Made by a program: the position numbers and the translations under genes. Shown here in pieces: positions 1 to 12,108 of a stretch of 64,000 nucleotides of DNA (positions are counted from its first letter, which is position 1; each line of letters opens with the position of its first letter). Location: positions 809,782 to 873,781 of the forward strand of contig BLZA01000023.1 of NCBI GenBank assembly GCA_013423385.1, given 5' to 3'. The notes below the pieces were generated by a model. That model saw nothing but the letters and a program-made list of their open reading frames with translations, had not been told where the DNA came from and made no database searches. Source of the stretch: Naganishia liquefaciens (Eukaryota > Basidiomycota > Tremellomycetes > Filobasidiales > Filobasidiaceae).

Positions 1-1
1 C

Positions 2-1905
2 ATCATGCAGGGCAAGGAAGCGTCAGGCGGCTCATCCCTCGGCGAACTTTTAAAGCCTCTCTTGGCTCGAGGCAAGATTCGATGTATCGGTGCTACGACA
101 CTTGCCGAATACCGGGAATACATCGAGAAGGACGCCGCTCTTGAAAGACGTTTCGCGCAAGTCATTGTCGAGGAACCTAGCGTTCCAGACACGATCTCGA
201 TCTTACGAGGTATCAAGGAAAAGTACGAAACTCATCACGGTTGTCGAATTACCGATGCCGCACTCGTCGCTGCTGCTCAACTTGCCAAGCAGTACCTGCC
301 GAGCCGACGTCTGCCAGACAGCGCCATCGACTGCCTCGATGAAGCCGCTACGAATGTTCGGGTTCAACGCGAGACTCGTCCGGAAGCGATTGACATTCTC
401 GAACGGAAAAAGCTGAGTCTTCAGGTCGAGATTCATGCTCTCGAACGAGAAAAGGACGAAGCCAGTAAGGAACGACTTGCCGTTGCTCAAAAGGCTCTGG
501 CCGACGTCGAGGATGAGCTTGGCCCGAAGCTGCAAGAATACGAGAACGAGAAGAATGCGGCTGACAGGATCAACGATCTTCGACGCAAGATCGACGAACT
601 CAAGGCGAAGGCGGACGAAGCCGAGCGGCGTTATCAAATCGACGAGGTCGCAGCTATCCGTTATGAAGCTTTGCCTCGACGCCAGAAAGAGCTCAACGAT
701 TTAGAAGCGCAAGAGAAGGAGAAGCAAGCGGAAGGTCGATCTGGTGGCATTGTCAATCCGGAAAACATCGCCGAAGTCGTCTCTCGATGGACCGGTATTC
801 CCGTAACATCGTTGCAGCAAAGCGAGAAGGAGAAGCTGCTCAAGATGGAGAAGATCCTCGGCAAGTCAATCGTTGGTCAACCGGAAGCCATCTCTGCCGT
901 TGCAAACGCCATTCGTCTGAATCGATCCGGATTGTCCGACGCCAACAAGCCGATCGCTTCCTTCATGCTTGTCGGTCCCTCCGGTACCGGTAAGACTGCC
1001 TTAGCCAGGGCGGTTGCCAAATTCATGTTCAATTCGGAGGACGCAATGCTCCGGTTAGACTGTTCCGAATTCAGCGAGAAGCACAGTGTCAGTCGACTCA
1101 TCGGTGCTCAGCCTGGCTACATCGGATACCAGCAAGGAGGCCAGCTCACCGAGCACATTCGTCGGAAACCATACACCCTGATCCTCCTTGATGAGATTGA
1201 AAAGGCCAGTCGGGAATTCGTCTTGCTGTTCTTGCAGGTAATGGACAATGGTAAATTAACCAGCGCGTATGTGTATTTTGAAATGGCTTATTGTGTTGAA
1301 TCTTGCACTAACATGTTGTCTTCAACAGGGCCGGCACCGTAGTCGATTTCCGAAACACTATCCTAATGTACACGAGTAACCTGGGTGCATCTTATCTCAC
1401 CGAGGCCGGCGAAGGCGAAATCAAACCGGAAACGAAAGAGCTCGTGAACGGCGCGATCCAGCGACACTTCCCCCCAGAGTTCATCAACCGTCTCGACCAA
1501 ATCATCTTTTACCGTAGTCTGTCCAGAGCCGACATCCACAAGATTGTGTCGATTCGTATCAGCGAAATCCAGGATCGTATCAAGAAGAACGGCAAGAAGA
1601 TCAAATTGGCTGTCGACGAACCTGCTATCGATTGGTTGGCTGCGGCCGGATACTCGCCAATCTACGGTGCTCGTCCTCTGTCGCGAACCATTCAGCAAGA
1701 AATTCTCAATCCTCTGTCTCGCATGATCTTGCAGAATAGGATTCGAGACGGCGAGACAGCAAGGATTACCACTGATGCGCAGAGGAACAGGATAGTCGTG
1801 ATTCCGAATCACGATGCGGAAGTCGAGCTCATGGACGATGACGATATGGACAGTGTGGAGACTGACGACGAAGATGATGACATGATTGTTGAAGAGATGG
1901 ATTGA
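2..1905 (+). CDS. HSP104: Hsp104/ClpB-type disaggregase, 3' part
   Basis: AAA+ protein disaggregase that threads aggregated proteins through its hexamer pore, normally with Hsp70. The 5' part lies outside the window; 613 codons remain in two exons, 2..1266 and 1329..1905, around a 62-nt intron (gtatgt...acag). Seen in order: the end of NBD1 with the arginine-finger region ALERRFAQV, a long charged coiled coil (M-domain), NBD2 Walker A GPSGTGKT near visible residue 325, Walker [11 protein letters not shown] near 397, sensor [13 protein letters not shown] and sensor-2 GARPLSR. The M-domain and acidic tail fit cytosolic Hsp104 rather than mitochondrial Hsp78. The C-terminus ends VEEMD, resembling the acidic tail motifs that TPR co-chaperones bind. 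Family assignment is secure. Confidence 0.95.
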
Positions 1906-2860
1906 ACGAGGCTCAGGGGGATGTAAACCTTTCCATAGTATAGAGAGACAACGAATCCAAAGCTGTGCAAAAAGGATAGCTTCGTGGACATATAATCGAG
2001 AAATGGACAATGACAACTTCATTTAGCTGAATTTCGCGAACCTCGGTGGCAGTGACGTCGCCACCTGATTCTAAGTCCGGGTGGCATACTCTCGCAAGCC
2101 TGGCCAACGAAATATCTTACTCCTGTGTCTTAACCTACATGAAGGTTGCAGTGCCATGCCAAAAGGGAAAAGATCAACGAATCTAAGGGGCGAGGGAGAC
2201 ACAGCACCTGATCTACATCGGCGGTGATTTGTCGTTTGATTCCGTTGTCTCTGAGCGCATGGACGCTTGAAGAGCTCGCAAGCTTTATTGCCGTCAGCCC
2301 AACACATGGTACAGCTCGATAGAGGTCGGAATGCCCAACTTGGGGAGCAGACGTATTGCACTCGCTAGCGGCATAGGGCTCGAGGACTTGTGCTAAAGGA
2401 AAGCTGAACACATGGACAGGAACAAGTCCCACCCTTATCGGAGGGCAACCGCGCGACATTGCTTTACGACGGGTGCTCGCTTCGGACTCGGACTCGTCGA
2501 AATGAATGCTACACTCTCTTACCCGTACACGCCTTGTAGCCAGGAACCCCCGAAATCCACATCCTCATCTGGAAGTGTCGAGAGGCTCGTGGTAACGGAC
2601 GTACTGGATCGACGACAAAGTGTTAATCGCCTTCCAATTTACAGCCCTATCGCTATGACTCGGGTCCCAATGACACGCATGTTTTCTTTGCAAGTTCATG
2701 GAATCGCAAGTGGCTGCCGTGACCTATTCCCAAGCAGTCAAAACCAATTGAAATTTGGGCTCTCTTGAAGGTATCTCTCCTTTGCAAGCTTTTGCATTCC
2801 CGGTAAACTTCGAGCAATTGACCTGGATAGCTTCGATGGTCTCTTCAAGATATTGCAATT
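1906..2860. other. intergenic, no recognised gene
   Basis: Downstream of the Hsp104 stop codon. Short open frames occur on both strands, but none shows codon bias, a splice chain or a recognisable family. I see nothing supportable here beyond the presumed Hsp104 3' UTR. Confidence 0.5.
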
Positions 2861-2869
2861 GAGGCTTCA

Positions 2870-4110
2870 GGGCTGTCTGTTTGGGCGGCAGAGTTGTTCC
2901 AGCGATGGCTTCAAGCAGAAGAGTGGATACCGAAGAGTCGTCAGCAAACGAATCTCACATATGGCGAAGTCCGCAGGAGGCAATTGACTGAGCCTGACGC
3001 AGAAGGCGATCGTCCACTGTCACATCTCACAACAAGGCTCACCTTTGATCCGTACTTTCTTACAACACCGCCGCTCACGTCGCTTGATAAAATTGTCTAT
3101 CGAGGGCCTTGTTCTCTTGAAGCGATCTCGTAGCCATATCCCGTGCTCTGCCATTGACGAGCACCAATTCCAAAAGATTCAGGAGGATCACAGTCAACGG
3201 CAGCGATGCCTTGTGCCTCGACGACTGCAAGACTCGCTTCCAAGACCTCTTGTTCATGCCGAGTGAATTTGATGTCCGTCTTGGCGGACGCCGCGTATGC
3301 TATACCATACCATACCATACCGTACCATACCATACCATACCATACCATACCATACCATACCATACCATACCATACCATACCATACCATACCATACCATAC
3401 CATACCATACCATACCATACCAACGACAAACCCCATCAGGCTTGGAAGAACCGTCTTTGGTCCATCTGTGGCGGTTTATCGGAATGTGTTCGCCAAACAA
3501 AATACGGAAGAAACAGGACCGCCGTTGAGCTGGGGCGCTTTTCCAAGCAAGGTACCTCTGAGCGAATTGCGGGCACAATGTAGGATCCGCGATGCAGATG
3601 ATGATATCGGTCGTCCCGAGCACTCGGAAATTCCCTTGTCGCAGGTCGGCGGCCTCGAGAAGATGTTACGAGGATAGCGTGACCAGTTGCGAGACTTTTC
3701 CGACATCCTGTACCCTGCATAGAAGCCTAAGACAGGTTGAGATTCGATATCAGTCACGAGAGACAGGGAACATTATGACTCACCGACTTTTCTTGCAATG
3801 ATGGGTGGATGACCATTCTGTTTGATCCGCTCAGTCGAGCCGCCAGCGCGATCTCGCGGCATCTCACGACACGCCTCGTCTTCAATCGCTTTGTGGAAGA
3901 AACCGACTGTCCGTTATCGAGAGTCAGATGCCAGTTGCGCAGTCGACTCGAGTTGACGGGAACCACAATGGATGGATGCGCTGTTGTCGACTGTCAGCCA
4001 TCAAGGGCGGACTGATGGAACAGCCTTCTCCCGGAAGCGTGATCTTTCCGCAAAGGGAGAAAAGATGGAAGGTCGTGGAAGGGATGGCTGATGGCATGTC
4101 ACTTGATTGA
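2870..4110 (-). pseudogene. possible decayed or unresolved minus-strand gene
   Basis: Two minus-strand stretches look coding by their high third-position GC and protein-like composition. One, about 3425-3660, contains the peptide GTTDIIICIADPTLCPQF. The other, about 3080-3257, contains VILLNLLELVLVNGRARD. They lie on either side of the CCATA microsatellite and are in different frames. The upstream piece is preceded in frame by a TAA with no plausible intron around it, and I could not build a splice chain joining the pieces. This may be a host pseudogene, a gene damaged by microsatellite expansion, or a real gene whose introns I have misread. No family was recognised. Confidence 0.22.
3301..3421. 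repeat. (CCATA)n microsatellite, about 24 units
   Basis: A perfect pentanucleotide tandem array of CCATA (TATGG on the minus strand), interrupted by one CCGTA variant near 3321. It is open in all frames because five-base units have no stop in these phases, so it produces spurious repetitive open frames (YHTIP-type and WYGMV-type peptides) on both strands. Its length suggests recent slippage. It sits between the two coding-like minus-strand pieces described separately. Confidence 0.97.
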
Positions 4111-4643
4111 CGACCTTTTCTTGAACAACAGCTCCTGTCCTTTTGGACAGCTAGTTGAATGACGACCTATGTTGGACGATGGGAGGCAGCGCAGAATTAT
4201 ATGAATACTGTATTACAGCAGGTCTGGTCTACAGTAGTGAACTATGGAATAGGCTGGGAAACCCACATGCCGCGCCCTCACGACGACCGAAATCACTGTC
4301 GGTGCCGCTACCTTCCCAGCCCCGGTCGATGGCCACGGCCCGAAAGCACGCATTCCATCGCCAGAAGGAACGCCAACTCGAACACACCCTGGACGGCGGG
4401 CTTCACATCCGAAGACGTTCCGCCTCACACGTCCCTGCAATGAGGACCGCGAGAGGGCAGCTACCGCAACTCGGCGGGATCGGTGAGTGCGTGCGTGCGG
4501 TCGTCGCACGGATCATCTTCGCAACTCGATCCGATTGGCCTGATGATGGGCCATCCTCACAAGGAGTACTCTGACATAGCTGTGTCAAAGCAAGAGATCA
4601 GCCATACCTAGGACGCAAGACCACGTCCCTGGATCTTGCGCCC

Positions 4644-5222
4644 TCACTCGACATCGTCGTAGTCTTCGATATTCAGGCTGTAGTTTCGACAGATCCGGAA
4701 TTCGTTCCACTCGATGCGATACTGCTCGGCCCAAACTTCCTTCCACGAATCACGCGGCTGGACAAGCACTCCCTTGTCGTCATAGTAGTCATGCCTTCCG
4801 ACGAAGAGGCGATCCACATCGAAAAGCACCTCGTTCGCCATGTCCGCCTTGGCCTGCATCTTCTCGCCTAGCCATGCAACATCCTCCTCGGCGGCTTCAT
4901 ACTCGACGAGGGCAATCTTGGGGACCTCGACCCGCTCGACTTGCAGGACATACGTTCTAGGCGACACCTTTGCCTGCGCTGCCTTGGTCAGGCGCTGGTA
5001 ACCCTCCAAGTCGTCCGTCGCCACAGGTCGCTCCCGCGCAGCAACTCGGGATCGCTTGATGCCGTTCTTCGACAACGGAGGCGCAGGCTTGGGAGCACGG
5101 ACCACCTTCGTCCGTCGCTTGCATTCGCTTGCGAGCGTTCCTCGCATATACGAGGGAACGACGCCAACATTCTTTTCAAACATAGAGATAGTGGAGTGGG
5201 TAGAGCGAGAGAAAGTACTCAT
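4644..5222 (-). CDS. hypothetical protein, 192 aa
   Basis: Intronless open frame with consistent GC-rich third positions, starting MSTFSRSTHSTISMF. The N-terminal third is basic and Ser/Pro rich (KRRTKVVRAPKPAPPL). The remainder is acidic and probably folded, with many aromatic residues (GRHDYYDDKG, WAEQYRIEWNEFRICRNY) and an acidic C-terminus ending EDYDDVE. There is no signal peptide or membrane segment. I do not recognise the family. A TATA-like CCTTATATG lies about 90 bp upstream of the start codon on the minus strand (near 5311-5319). It stands alone, flanked by two long stretches without recognised genes. That it is a gene is likely; its function is unknown. Confidence 0.75.
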   Translation of the reverse strand: MSTFSRSTHSTISMFEKNVGVVPSYMRGTLASECKRRTKVVRAPKPAPPLSKNGIKRSRVAARERPVATDDLEGYQRLTKAAQAKVSPRTYVLQVERVEVPKIALVEYEAAEEDVAWLGEKMQAKADMANEVLFDVDRLFVGRHDYYDDKGVLVQPRDSWKEVWAEQYRIEWNEFRICRNYSLNIEDYDDVE

Positions 5223-8200
5223 CGTGATGGAGTTTCGACCTTTGGTAAAAATTCCGGGAGGGGAAGAAGAAAGAGAATATGCGAGGGCATCAATCTCGCG
5301 GGGAGGCTGTACATATAAGGTCTATCGGGGATGAACTCTGTCTGGGCGCAAGCGACGTACGACGGGAGCGAAGGTATCAAGCGCAAGCCTAGAACGAGAT
5401 GGGATTCCAGAGTGTGCCAAAGGATGGGGGCAGGAAAGATGGCTGAACGCTGATCCCTTCGAACAACAATGCGACTCTCTTGGTGAGTCAGCTGATCCAC
5501 ACAGCTACCTTGCTGCTCACTTGTGAGCTCATCGCATCGCGTAGGAATGGGCCGCATCGACCAGGGTCATACCTGAGATAGAATGCACATGCCGGCCTAG
5601 ATGGTTTTGGCCTAACACCCTCGGTCCAGTCCTCGTCATTGCCAGCGCGCTGCCGCTGTCATAGTTCTGATGGAACTGTCCCCAACCGAAAGCCGATACA
5701 ACATCAGGGATTGTGTAGGTGAAGTGTACCATTCCAGGCAGCTATAATCATCATTATCAGTGGACAGAGCTCTTTGCTCTTCGTGTATTTCCTCCTTGGT
5801 ACAAGCTTACGCCTTAAGACATCGGTGATGGATTATGGCATTCTGCTGTCATACGAACGATACTGCCGTTAATATTTCGAGCTACCTCAAGCCGGGCAAG
5901 GCTTGAGCCGAGTCTGCGACTCTTGGGTGTACGACAGATATCGCTGTAAACATGAATGTTCTTCACATTCACGGTCTTGTTCAAAAGCTTCATAGACATC
6001 AAAATTGACATCTGAAAACTGCCTCAATCATCTCCCAGCTGTCTGCCGGTGTAAAAAGCGCCGTAGACGAGCTGTCAGGGATCGCGGTGGGTGCAAGAAA
6101 ATCGGAGATGTCTGACGACGAGCTCCGGGGCCACGTTCCCAGGATTGCCCAGATCTCAAGTGATGCAGTGTCAGATACCGCTATATCCTATGATGTAAGG
6201 TCTCTAGGGTGTGAATAGAGTCCGCGGCAAGCGAGAGCCATCAACTTGAATCTGATGGCTGCTGCCTTTTGAGCTCGAGCTCAAGGTCTAGAGGGTCGCC
6301 ATATTGCCTTCAGCAGCATCGCCAAGACTGGCTTTCAAGGTGTAACTCCTCTCTTCACAAAATTCCCGAGGGGTTTAGAAACCACACATGGGCGTGAGAA
6401 TCAGAGGATCTCAGAATCCAATTGTCCACGCAGATCACCGATATTTGCTGGATTGCAGCAGGGCTTGCGATACCTCTCGCGAAGCAGAATATGCGCTCGG
6501 CAATTAACCGGACATATTTCTGCGCGACTCGACGACAAGCTCGTTGAATGCAGATGGCACAGCAACTCGCCGTCTTGGAGCACACATGAGCGAGCTTCTG
6601 GCTTTCTTGGAGATCGAAGACGATCAGATTATCGTCGAGTCTGCACAGCTCGCCAAGTTAGCATGGAGCGCTTCCGCATTCATCAGGCAGATCGCAGTAA
6701 CAATCAGGATTTACTTCCTATGCCTTTTCTGTCACCCTACGAAATGCATACGGACACGAAGTCCCGGCTACGTAAACCCAATTAGATTAGTGAGACGCTA
6801 GAATTTACACCGAAAGCTGTTGAAAAAGTAGGCTTCCTGACATAAATCACAACCTGGACTTGCGCGCGCGCGCGGAGTCAGCAGGAGTGGTGGCAATGGT
6901 CTGAAGAAAATCTCATAAATGACCAGCCCGCTGCCTAAGACCGGGACAGTTGTAAACGAGAGATGGACCGATGTCCTCTAATGGTGTTGTAGTATTCTCT
7001 CTTCGACCGAAATTGCCTGCCACAATGTCAATGCTCGCTCGGCGTGACCCCAGACCCAGTCGGGGCTCAGTTCATGACACTTCCTCAAAAAACATCGACC
7101 GGCAGTGTCTGCTCAAATGTCGAAAACATGGTCATCGAGGATCCGTCCTCTCTCCCTTTTCGGAGGAGAAGTCGTTATGCACTACGTGACAGGATGTTCT
7201 CTTCTCAGTCTCTTTCGATTATCGAAGGGCCAGATCTTACAGGAGGAAGCCCATCAAAAGTCGCGACGGACTCACGAACACGTGCCAAGTTGGAACAACT
7301 GTAGAGCGTTGCCCGTCATCGCGTTGATCAGTCCATTAGATGGAGTTTGTAAATCAACTCCGCAGACTAGGTCAGGACGGCTCTGGGCTTGATAGTGGGT
7401 AGTACTATCTTCCAAGGCGTCACGGTAGACAGTCGCATTGCGGCGCATGGCGCACTCCAGTAAGTGTCGAGTAAGGATTGTGAATCTGACATTACATTAG
7501 TGATTGCCACGTACCGAGAGGAAGTCGTTCCGAAGAGAACGTCGCGAACGGAAGCTGTATGTCTGACAACGTCTGGATCTATCACAACGGAACTCGGACA
7601 CTAACAGCTTGATCGATGCACACAGTCTGCGTTAAGGCGGAAGCGTCTCGGCTCGAGCGTTATGGAAGCACCTCCGTGAAGTTCTTAGAGCGCAATTTCG
7701 CGATACGGTGCCGCAGAACCAGAGGTCACCAACTGGGTCTGAGCCGTAGACTGTAGATGCAAGCCACAAGACATCAAGGTGGCAAAGCTCGTTCTCCAGA
7801 GTTGGCGACTCCTCTGCATGCAGGAAATTCGAATTGAAACATATCCGTGTAGGCAAAACCTGCGCTTAGTTCGAAAGTGATCGCGCTTCTTTGATTTTGC
7901 CGCATGCCACTTCCCCCTGGCGAGGCTTGTCGCGAGGCATGTCGTGCGGGACACGGTCGCGCTGGTGAACGGGATAGTCGTAACGGTGATCTCGCAATCT
8001 GATACGAAGGCGGTAGCAAGGCACTAACGAACCTCGTCAAGACCCTCACCAGCAAGGTGCGTGCAGAGTCGCCGTGTCTGTCATTGCGATCAGCTGACCA
8101 GGTTACATTGTGTTTATTTCTCTGGTTCTTGCGATGGACTTTCAATGTGGATTTGGGACGGCTCTTGTGGTGCATGCTTTGGTGATGGATAAATTGGTGG

Positions 8201-8339
8201 GATGGATGGGCATGACTTGACGATCTGGCTTGGATGACGATTGTGATGGCTCAACAATCCGTTTCGACTATACTTGCGATCATCCTGGTATCTATCCGAC
8301 TCCGCGTGCACTATGTCACTCTCGACTTCCGGCGTTCAG
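5223..8339. other. 3.1 kb without a recognised gene
   Basis: No family or convincing splice chain was found on either strand. Open frames are short and lack the GC-rich third positions of neighbouring genes. A short (CG)n run sits near 6864-6874. A pair of minus-strand frames (5529-5732 and 5814-6011) looks weakly protein-like, but they cannot be joined by good splice sites. The right end should hold the RPL16 promoter. An unrecognised lineage-specific or noncoding gene cannot be excluded. Confidence 0.4.
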
Positions 8340-9370
8340 ATGTCGACCTTCTCCACTCAACCCGTTGTCATTGACGGCAAGGGCCACTTGCTCGGTCGAT
8401 TGGCCTCCATCATCGCCAAGCAGGTTAGTCAACTTTCGTAAACGGAACCGGATCGATTCGCCAAGTACCCGCTCGTTACGGGCATGTGGGAAACTGGGGG
8501 CTTTACAAAACCCGTTGGCCTAGTCAGACTTCCTGCCGTTCTCTTACGAGGCGCAGCGTCTTGATGATTATGGCAGCGAAGAGATCCTTTTCACCGTAAA
8601 AGTGTATCATTCATAGCTGACGAGCTTAAACCGTGTGCCTCCCTTGTGGTTCTCCCTTGGGTTTAAATTGGCAATTTTAGATCCTTTCCGGCCAGAAGGT
8701 CACTGTTGTCCGATGTGAGGAGATCAACTGCTCGGGTTCGTTCTTCCGAAACAAGGTGAGTACACACGCTAGGTCAAACGCCTTGCGATTTACTGATTGT
8801 GCTATCTCAGCTCCGATACCACGCCTACTTGCACAGTCAGTACGAGAAGTCGCCTTCGCTTGCGGTCTTTTGACAGGAAACTGCATTTCGCCAACAGAGA
8901 GGCATATCGTTAACCCCAAGAAGTCCGGTCCTTTCCACTTCCGAGCTCCTTCCCGAATCCTCTACAAGGCCATCCGAGGAATGGTATGTTGATTTCTGCG
9001 GCTGGATTCGGTCGACTCATAGATTTTCTCCCAGGTTCCCCACAAGAGCTCGCGAGGTGCCGCCGCCTTGACCCGACTCCAGCTCTTCGAGGGTGTCCCT
9101 CCTGCTCAGGACAAGTTCAAGAAGATGGTCGTCCCTGCCGCTCTCCGAGTCTTGCGATTGAAGCCCGGACGAAAGTTCTGCACCCTCAAGCGAATCTCTC
9201 ACGAAGTCGGATGGGGATACAAGGACGTTGTCGACCGATTGGAGGAGAAGCGAAAGGCCAAGGGTCAGGCCTACCACGAGCGAAAGACCGCCGCCATCAA
9301 GCTCAGGACCAAGGCTGCCGCTTCCGTCTCGCACCCCGCCGACGAGAAGCTCGCTGCTGTCGGTCTCTAA
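8340..9370 (+). CDS. RPL16: 60S ribosomal protein uL13 (Rpl16/L13a)
   Basis: Large-subunit ribosomal protein of the uL13 family. Five exons: 8340..8423, 8681..8755, 8811..8835, 8898..8983 and 9035..9370, giving 201 residues, the usual length. Family hallmarks read in order: [47 protein letters not shown], then [21 protein letters not shown] chose the start at 8340 (MSTFSTQP) because it matches the usual short N-terminus. An in-frame ATG at 8313 would add nine residues. Exon 3 is only 25 nt. Intron 1 is 257 nt, about four times the local norm, and may carry another element. Several introns in a ribosomal protein gene fit basidiomycete practice. Confidence 0.95.
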
Positions 9371-10059
9371 AATATTCGCTCACTCGGTGGAGCGGATGGT
9401 GTCTGCTGGGATCGTGGTTGCGTCCGTCTGTAATCTGTATAGGAGGACGGAATGATAGTAACAGCTCTGCGATGCTATCCGTTATGTGACGATTCCAGTG
9501 CCTTCAAAATCGGCTCTACTGTTCCTCCTGCTGCATATATACTTCACGAGCACGAGGATAGTTTGCGGCGAATTCTACTACGCAAATTGAAAACCTGAAT
9601 GAGCTGGTATTCGAGATGATTACTGCAACGCTGATGTACGGTTCCATCGCGGTTAATTCCCCTCATGACTTCAACCGCACAAGTCCGCTAATGACGTCGT
9701 TTGAGCTTCGGAACGCCGGTTCGACATTTTTGTTTCGGCTATTCACTTTCTCGATGCGCGTGCGACCCGGTCCGAGATTCTGAATGGCATTTTGTGGTGC
9801 CTTTGTGGTTGTCCAAGTTTTGATGGGGTCTAGCTGTTTTATCAGTACCGCTGCATCATTCATCGTGTCCGAGATAGCAGAACATCCTGACAGACAGTAA
9901 ACGCTTTGGCACACCACCGAACGCCAGCATTCCGGACGAGATACCTCACACTATCTTTACGATCACGACTTGAACCACTTGTACAGAATCTGCCTTGGTC
10001 AAAACACTCCCACGGTCTCCTCAATCAAGCGCATTCAACGCATCTCAACTTTGAGGATA
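9371..10059. other. intergenic
   Basis: Holds the RPL16 3' end and the promoter of the phosphatase gene. No coding frame with bias or similarity was seen on either strand. Confidence 0.6.
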
Positions 10060-11617
10060 ATGTTGGAGAACATCTACATCAGCCGGCACGGATTCCGAAG
10101 CAATTGGGTAGATGCTAGCATAACGTACGTAACCCTTTATATCTCGGTCTCCCTTTACCGAATGTTGATGGCTTTCCAGTACCTCCGTTACAGGCATGAG
10201 CAGAGATCCTCCGGTATGTGAGATGGGTGGGCACCGGAACAGGGCTAATCGATTCTTCGTGAACGCATCAGCTCGCGGCTCATGGTATAGTAAGCGATAC
10301 GATGCGGTGTCTCGTTTCCTCGGAAACTGATGCCTTTGGCTCGCACTCAGGATCAAGCGCAAGAGCTTGCGGAATTCTTGTCAAACCCACCTGCAGATGA
10401 GGAGCTACCGGTACCTGAATTGCTGTTCAGCAGTCCGTTCTACCGATGCATACAGACAGGGTCAGCTCTTGCGCACAAAATGGGCATTCCGCTCAGACTG
10501 GAACACGGCGTTCAGGAATGGTGTGCATGGAGGGGTTCATTGCTTCAGTTCACGACGAGCTCATATTGCTCTTCGCCAGGTACTCACAAGTCCTGCCAGA
10601 CACTGGGCTTCATCCGCGACCAGGCCACGCCGAACAGCTCAAGCAGTTTTTTCCGGACGGGACCCTAGACGAGCAATACAAGTCTACAGTATACGCATCG
10701 CGGTCTGGTGAAAGTGTCAGCGAATTGCAGGCGAGGTGTGATTTGGTGAGTGTCGACGAATCACTCACGAGGATTGTACGTCGGGCCTGACGCTATACTT
10801 TGCAGTTTGTCAATACATTTGTCAACAGGATAGAAGCCGAGTTTCCCAACGTAAAAACGATCGTTATCTTTGCGCATGCAGCCTCGTAAGCATCGGTGAA
10901 CGGGCCACTGGTCTGCCAACTAACACCTCCCCTAGTGTTATTGCTCTAGGAAGATCCGTGCGTCAGCAATCTGCGAATAGCGTTCCTAGTAACTCACCGT
11001 ATTGTCGTCTACGGATTAGTTGACGGGTGACAAAGGCCTGGATGTACGCGCAGGTTGTGCATCGACGTCTCTCTATCAGCGCAAGTCTGCTCAGAGCAAC
11101 GGCTCATCCGGAGATCGAAATGCTGGGCAGACGAAAGAGGGATCTGATGGAGGCGTGGGATGCTGGGATTGCATTTGGAGCGGAAGAGCGAATTATCTTT
11201 CGCAGGGCGAAGAGAGAAATTGGGGAGTGAGTGAATGGATAATTTCGCCCCCTTTACGTTGCTATCGCTCATGCTTGCCAATCCCCATAGTTTCAGGATA
11301 TTGTCCTCAATGCCGAGGGTCACGTCATCTCCGTAAGATGAAATACAAACTGTGATATCCGTCTGGCCTCAGCTGACCTTGCAATACAGGACAAGGGCGA
11401 TGGACGTCCGGTCAACCCTGGAGACGATCAGCCCATCGGCTTGGCACCTGGCATGGAACGGTACCTCAAGCGGGAAGATGTCTATTCTCCTTTGAAGCGC
11501 GGCACCGCTCAAAAGGGGCAGGATGTCGACCGTGCGGTGCTAAGCGTCACTGCTGATAGCCGTCCCCCGAAGCTTGAGCGGAAACAGAGCGCCGCTATGA
11601 TTGAGTCTAGGATGTGA
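10060..11617 (+). CDS. histidine phosphatase (PGAM superfamily), Tfc7-like
   Basis: Histidine-phosphatase protein of 343 residues from ten exons: 10060..10124, 10180..10213, 10272..10289, 10351..10520, 10580..10745, 10806..10885, 10936..10957, 11020..11226, 11291..11332 and 11390..11617. All junctions are phase-consistent. Active-site residues look intact: RHG at 9-11, Arg in SSPFYR (about 71), and the second catalytic His in IFAHA (about 175). The motifs TGLHPRPG and the WDCIWSGRANYL segment resemble the fungal subgroup that includes the TFIIIC tau55 subunit Tfc7 and its cytosolic paralogues. It is shorter than yeast Tfc7, so a TFIIIC role is only a possibility. Exon 3 is an 18-nt microexon. 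An in-frame upstream Met at 9970 is a less likely start. Confidence 0.85.
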
Positions 11618-12108
11618 TCTGTCGCTATCCCTGCCTCGACGGAAGCCGAGGCTGTGGTTCCTTCGCATAGCTGTTGGGTGCGCGATACCATCTGCTCTCA
11701 GCTTTCCACTTAGTAGACAGAGTTGTATATAGACAGCGTCAGGATGAAAGTCACAAATCGACTGTATACATGACGTCAGACGAAGCTAGTCGCGGCCGTA
11801 CGGAAGCTAATTGGGGGAGTCGAAGGCGTCTGATCGTGTCAAAGCCGGTTGACTTCAGAGATTTGATGATGGGCATCTCATCATCGCTCAATCTTAGCAG
11901 AACATCTCCACAGCAATATACATCAACAGAGGCCCAAGCATAGATTTGAGCAGCCATTTCTTCCTTGCCATCCCTGTAAGGGTGTAATTCATCGAGGTGC
12001 GCTGCTTGTGTTCGGATGCTGCAGTGTGATGCTGTGATGCTGATCTTCTGATGTCCTTCAAAGGAACGCCATTTTGCTATTCTTCTGAACCCTTCGAATT
12101 ACGATACG

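Noticed and set aside
3097-3677. Open frames of repeated YHTIP or WYGMV peptides on both strands
   Set aside because: They are translations of the CCATA pentanucleotide microsatellite, which contains no stop in these phases; not genes.
5529-6011. Two minus-strand frames that look weakly protein-like
   Set aside because: The upstream frame stops before any usable donor, and the two cannot be joined in phase; no family resemblance.
6860-6880. Short alternating CG run
   Set aside because: Only about six dinucleotides; too short to be more than chance.
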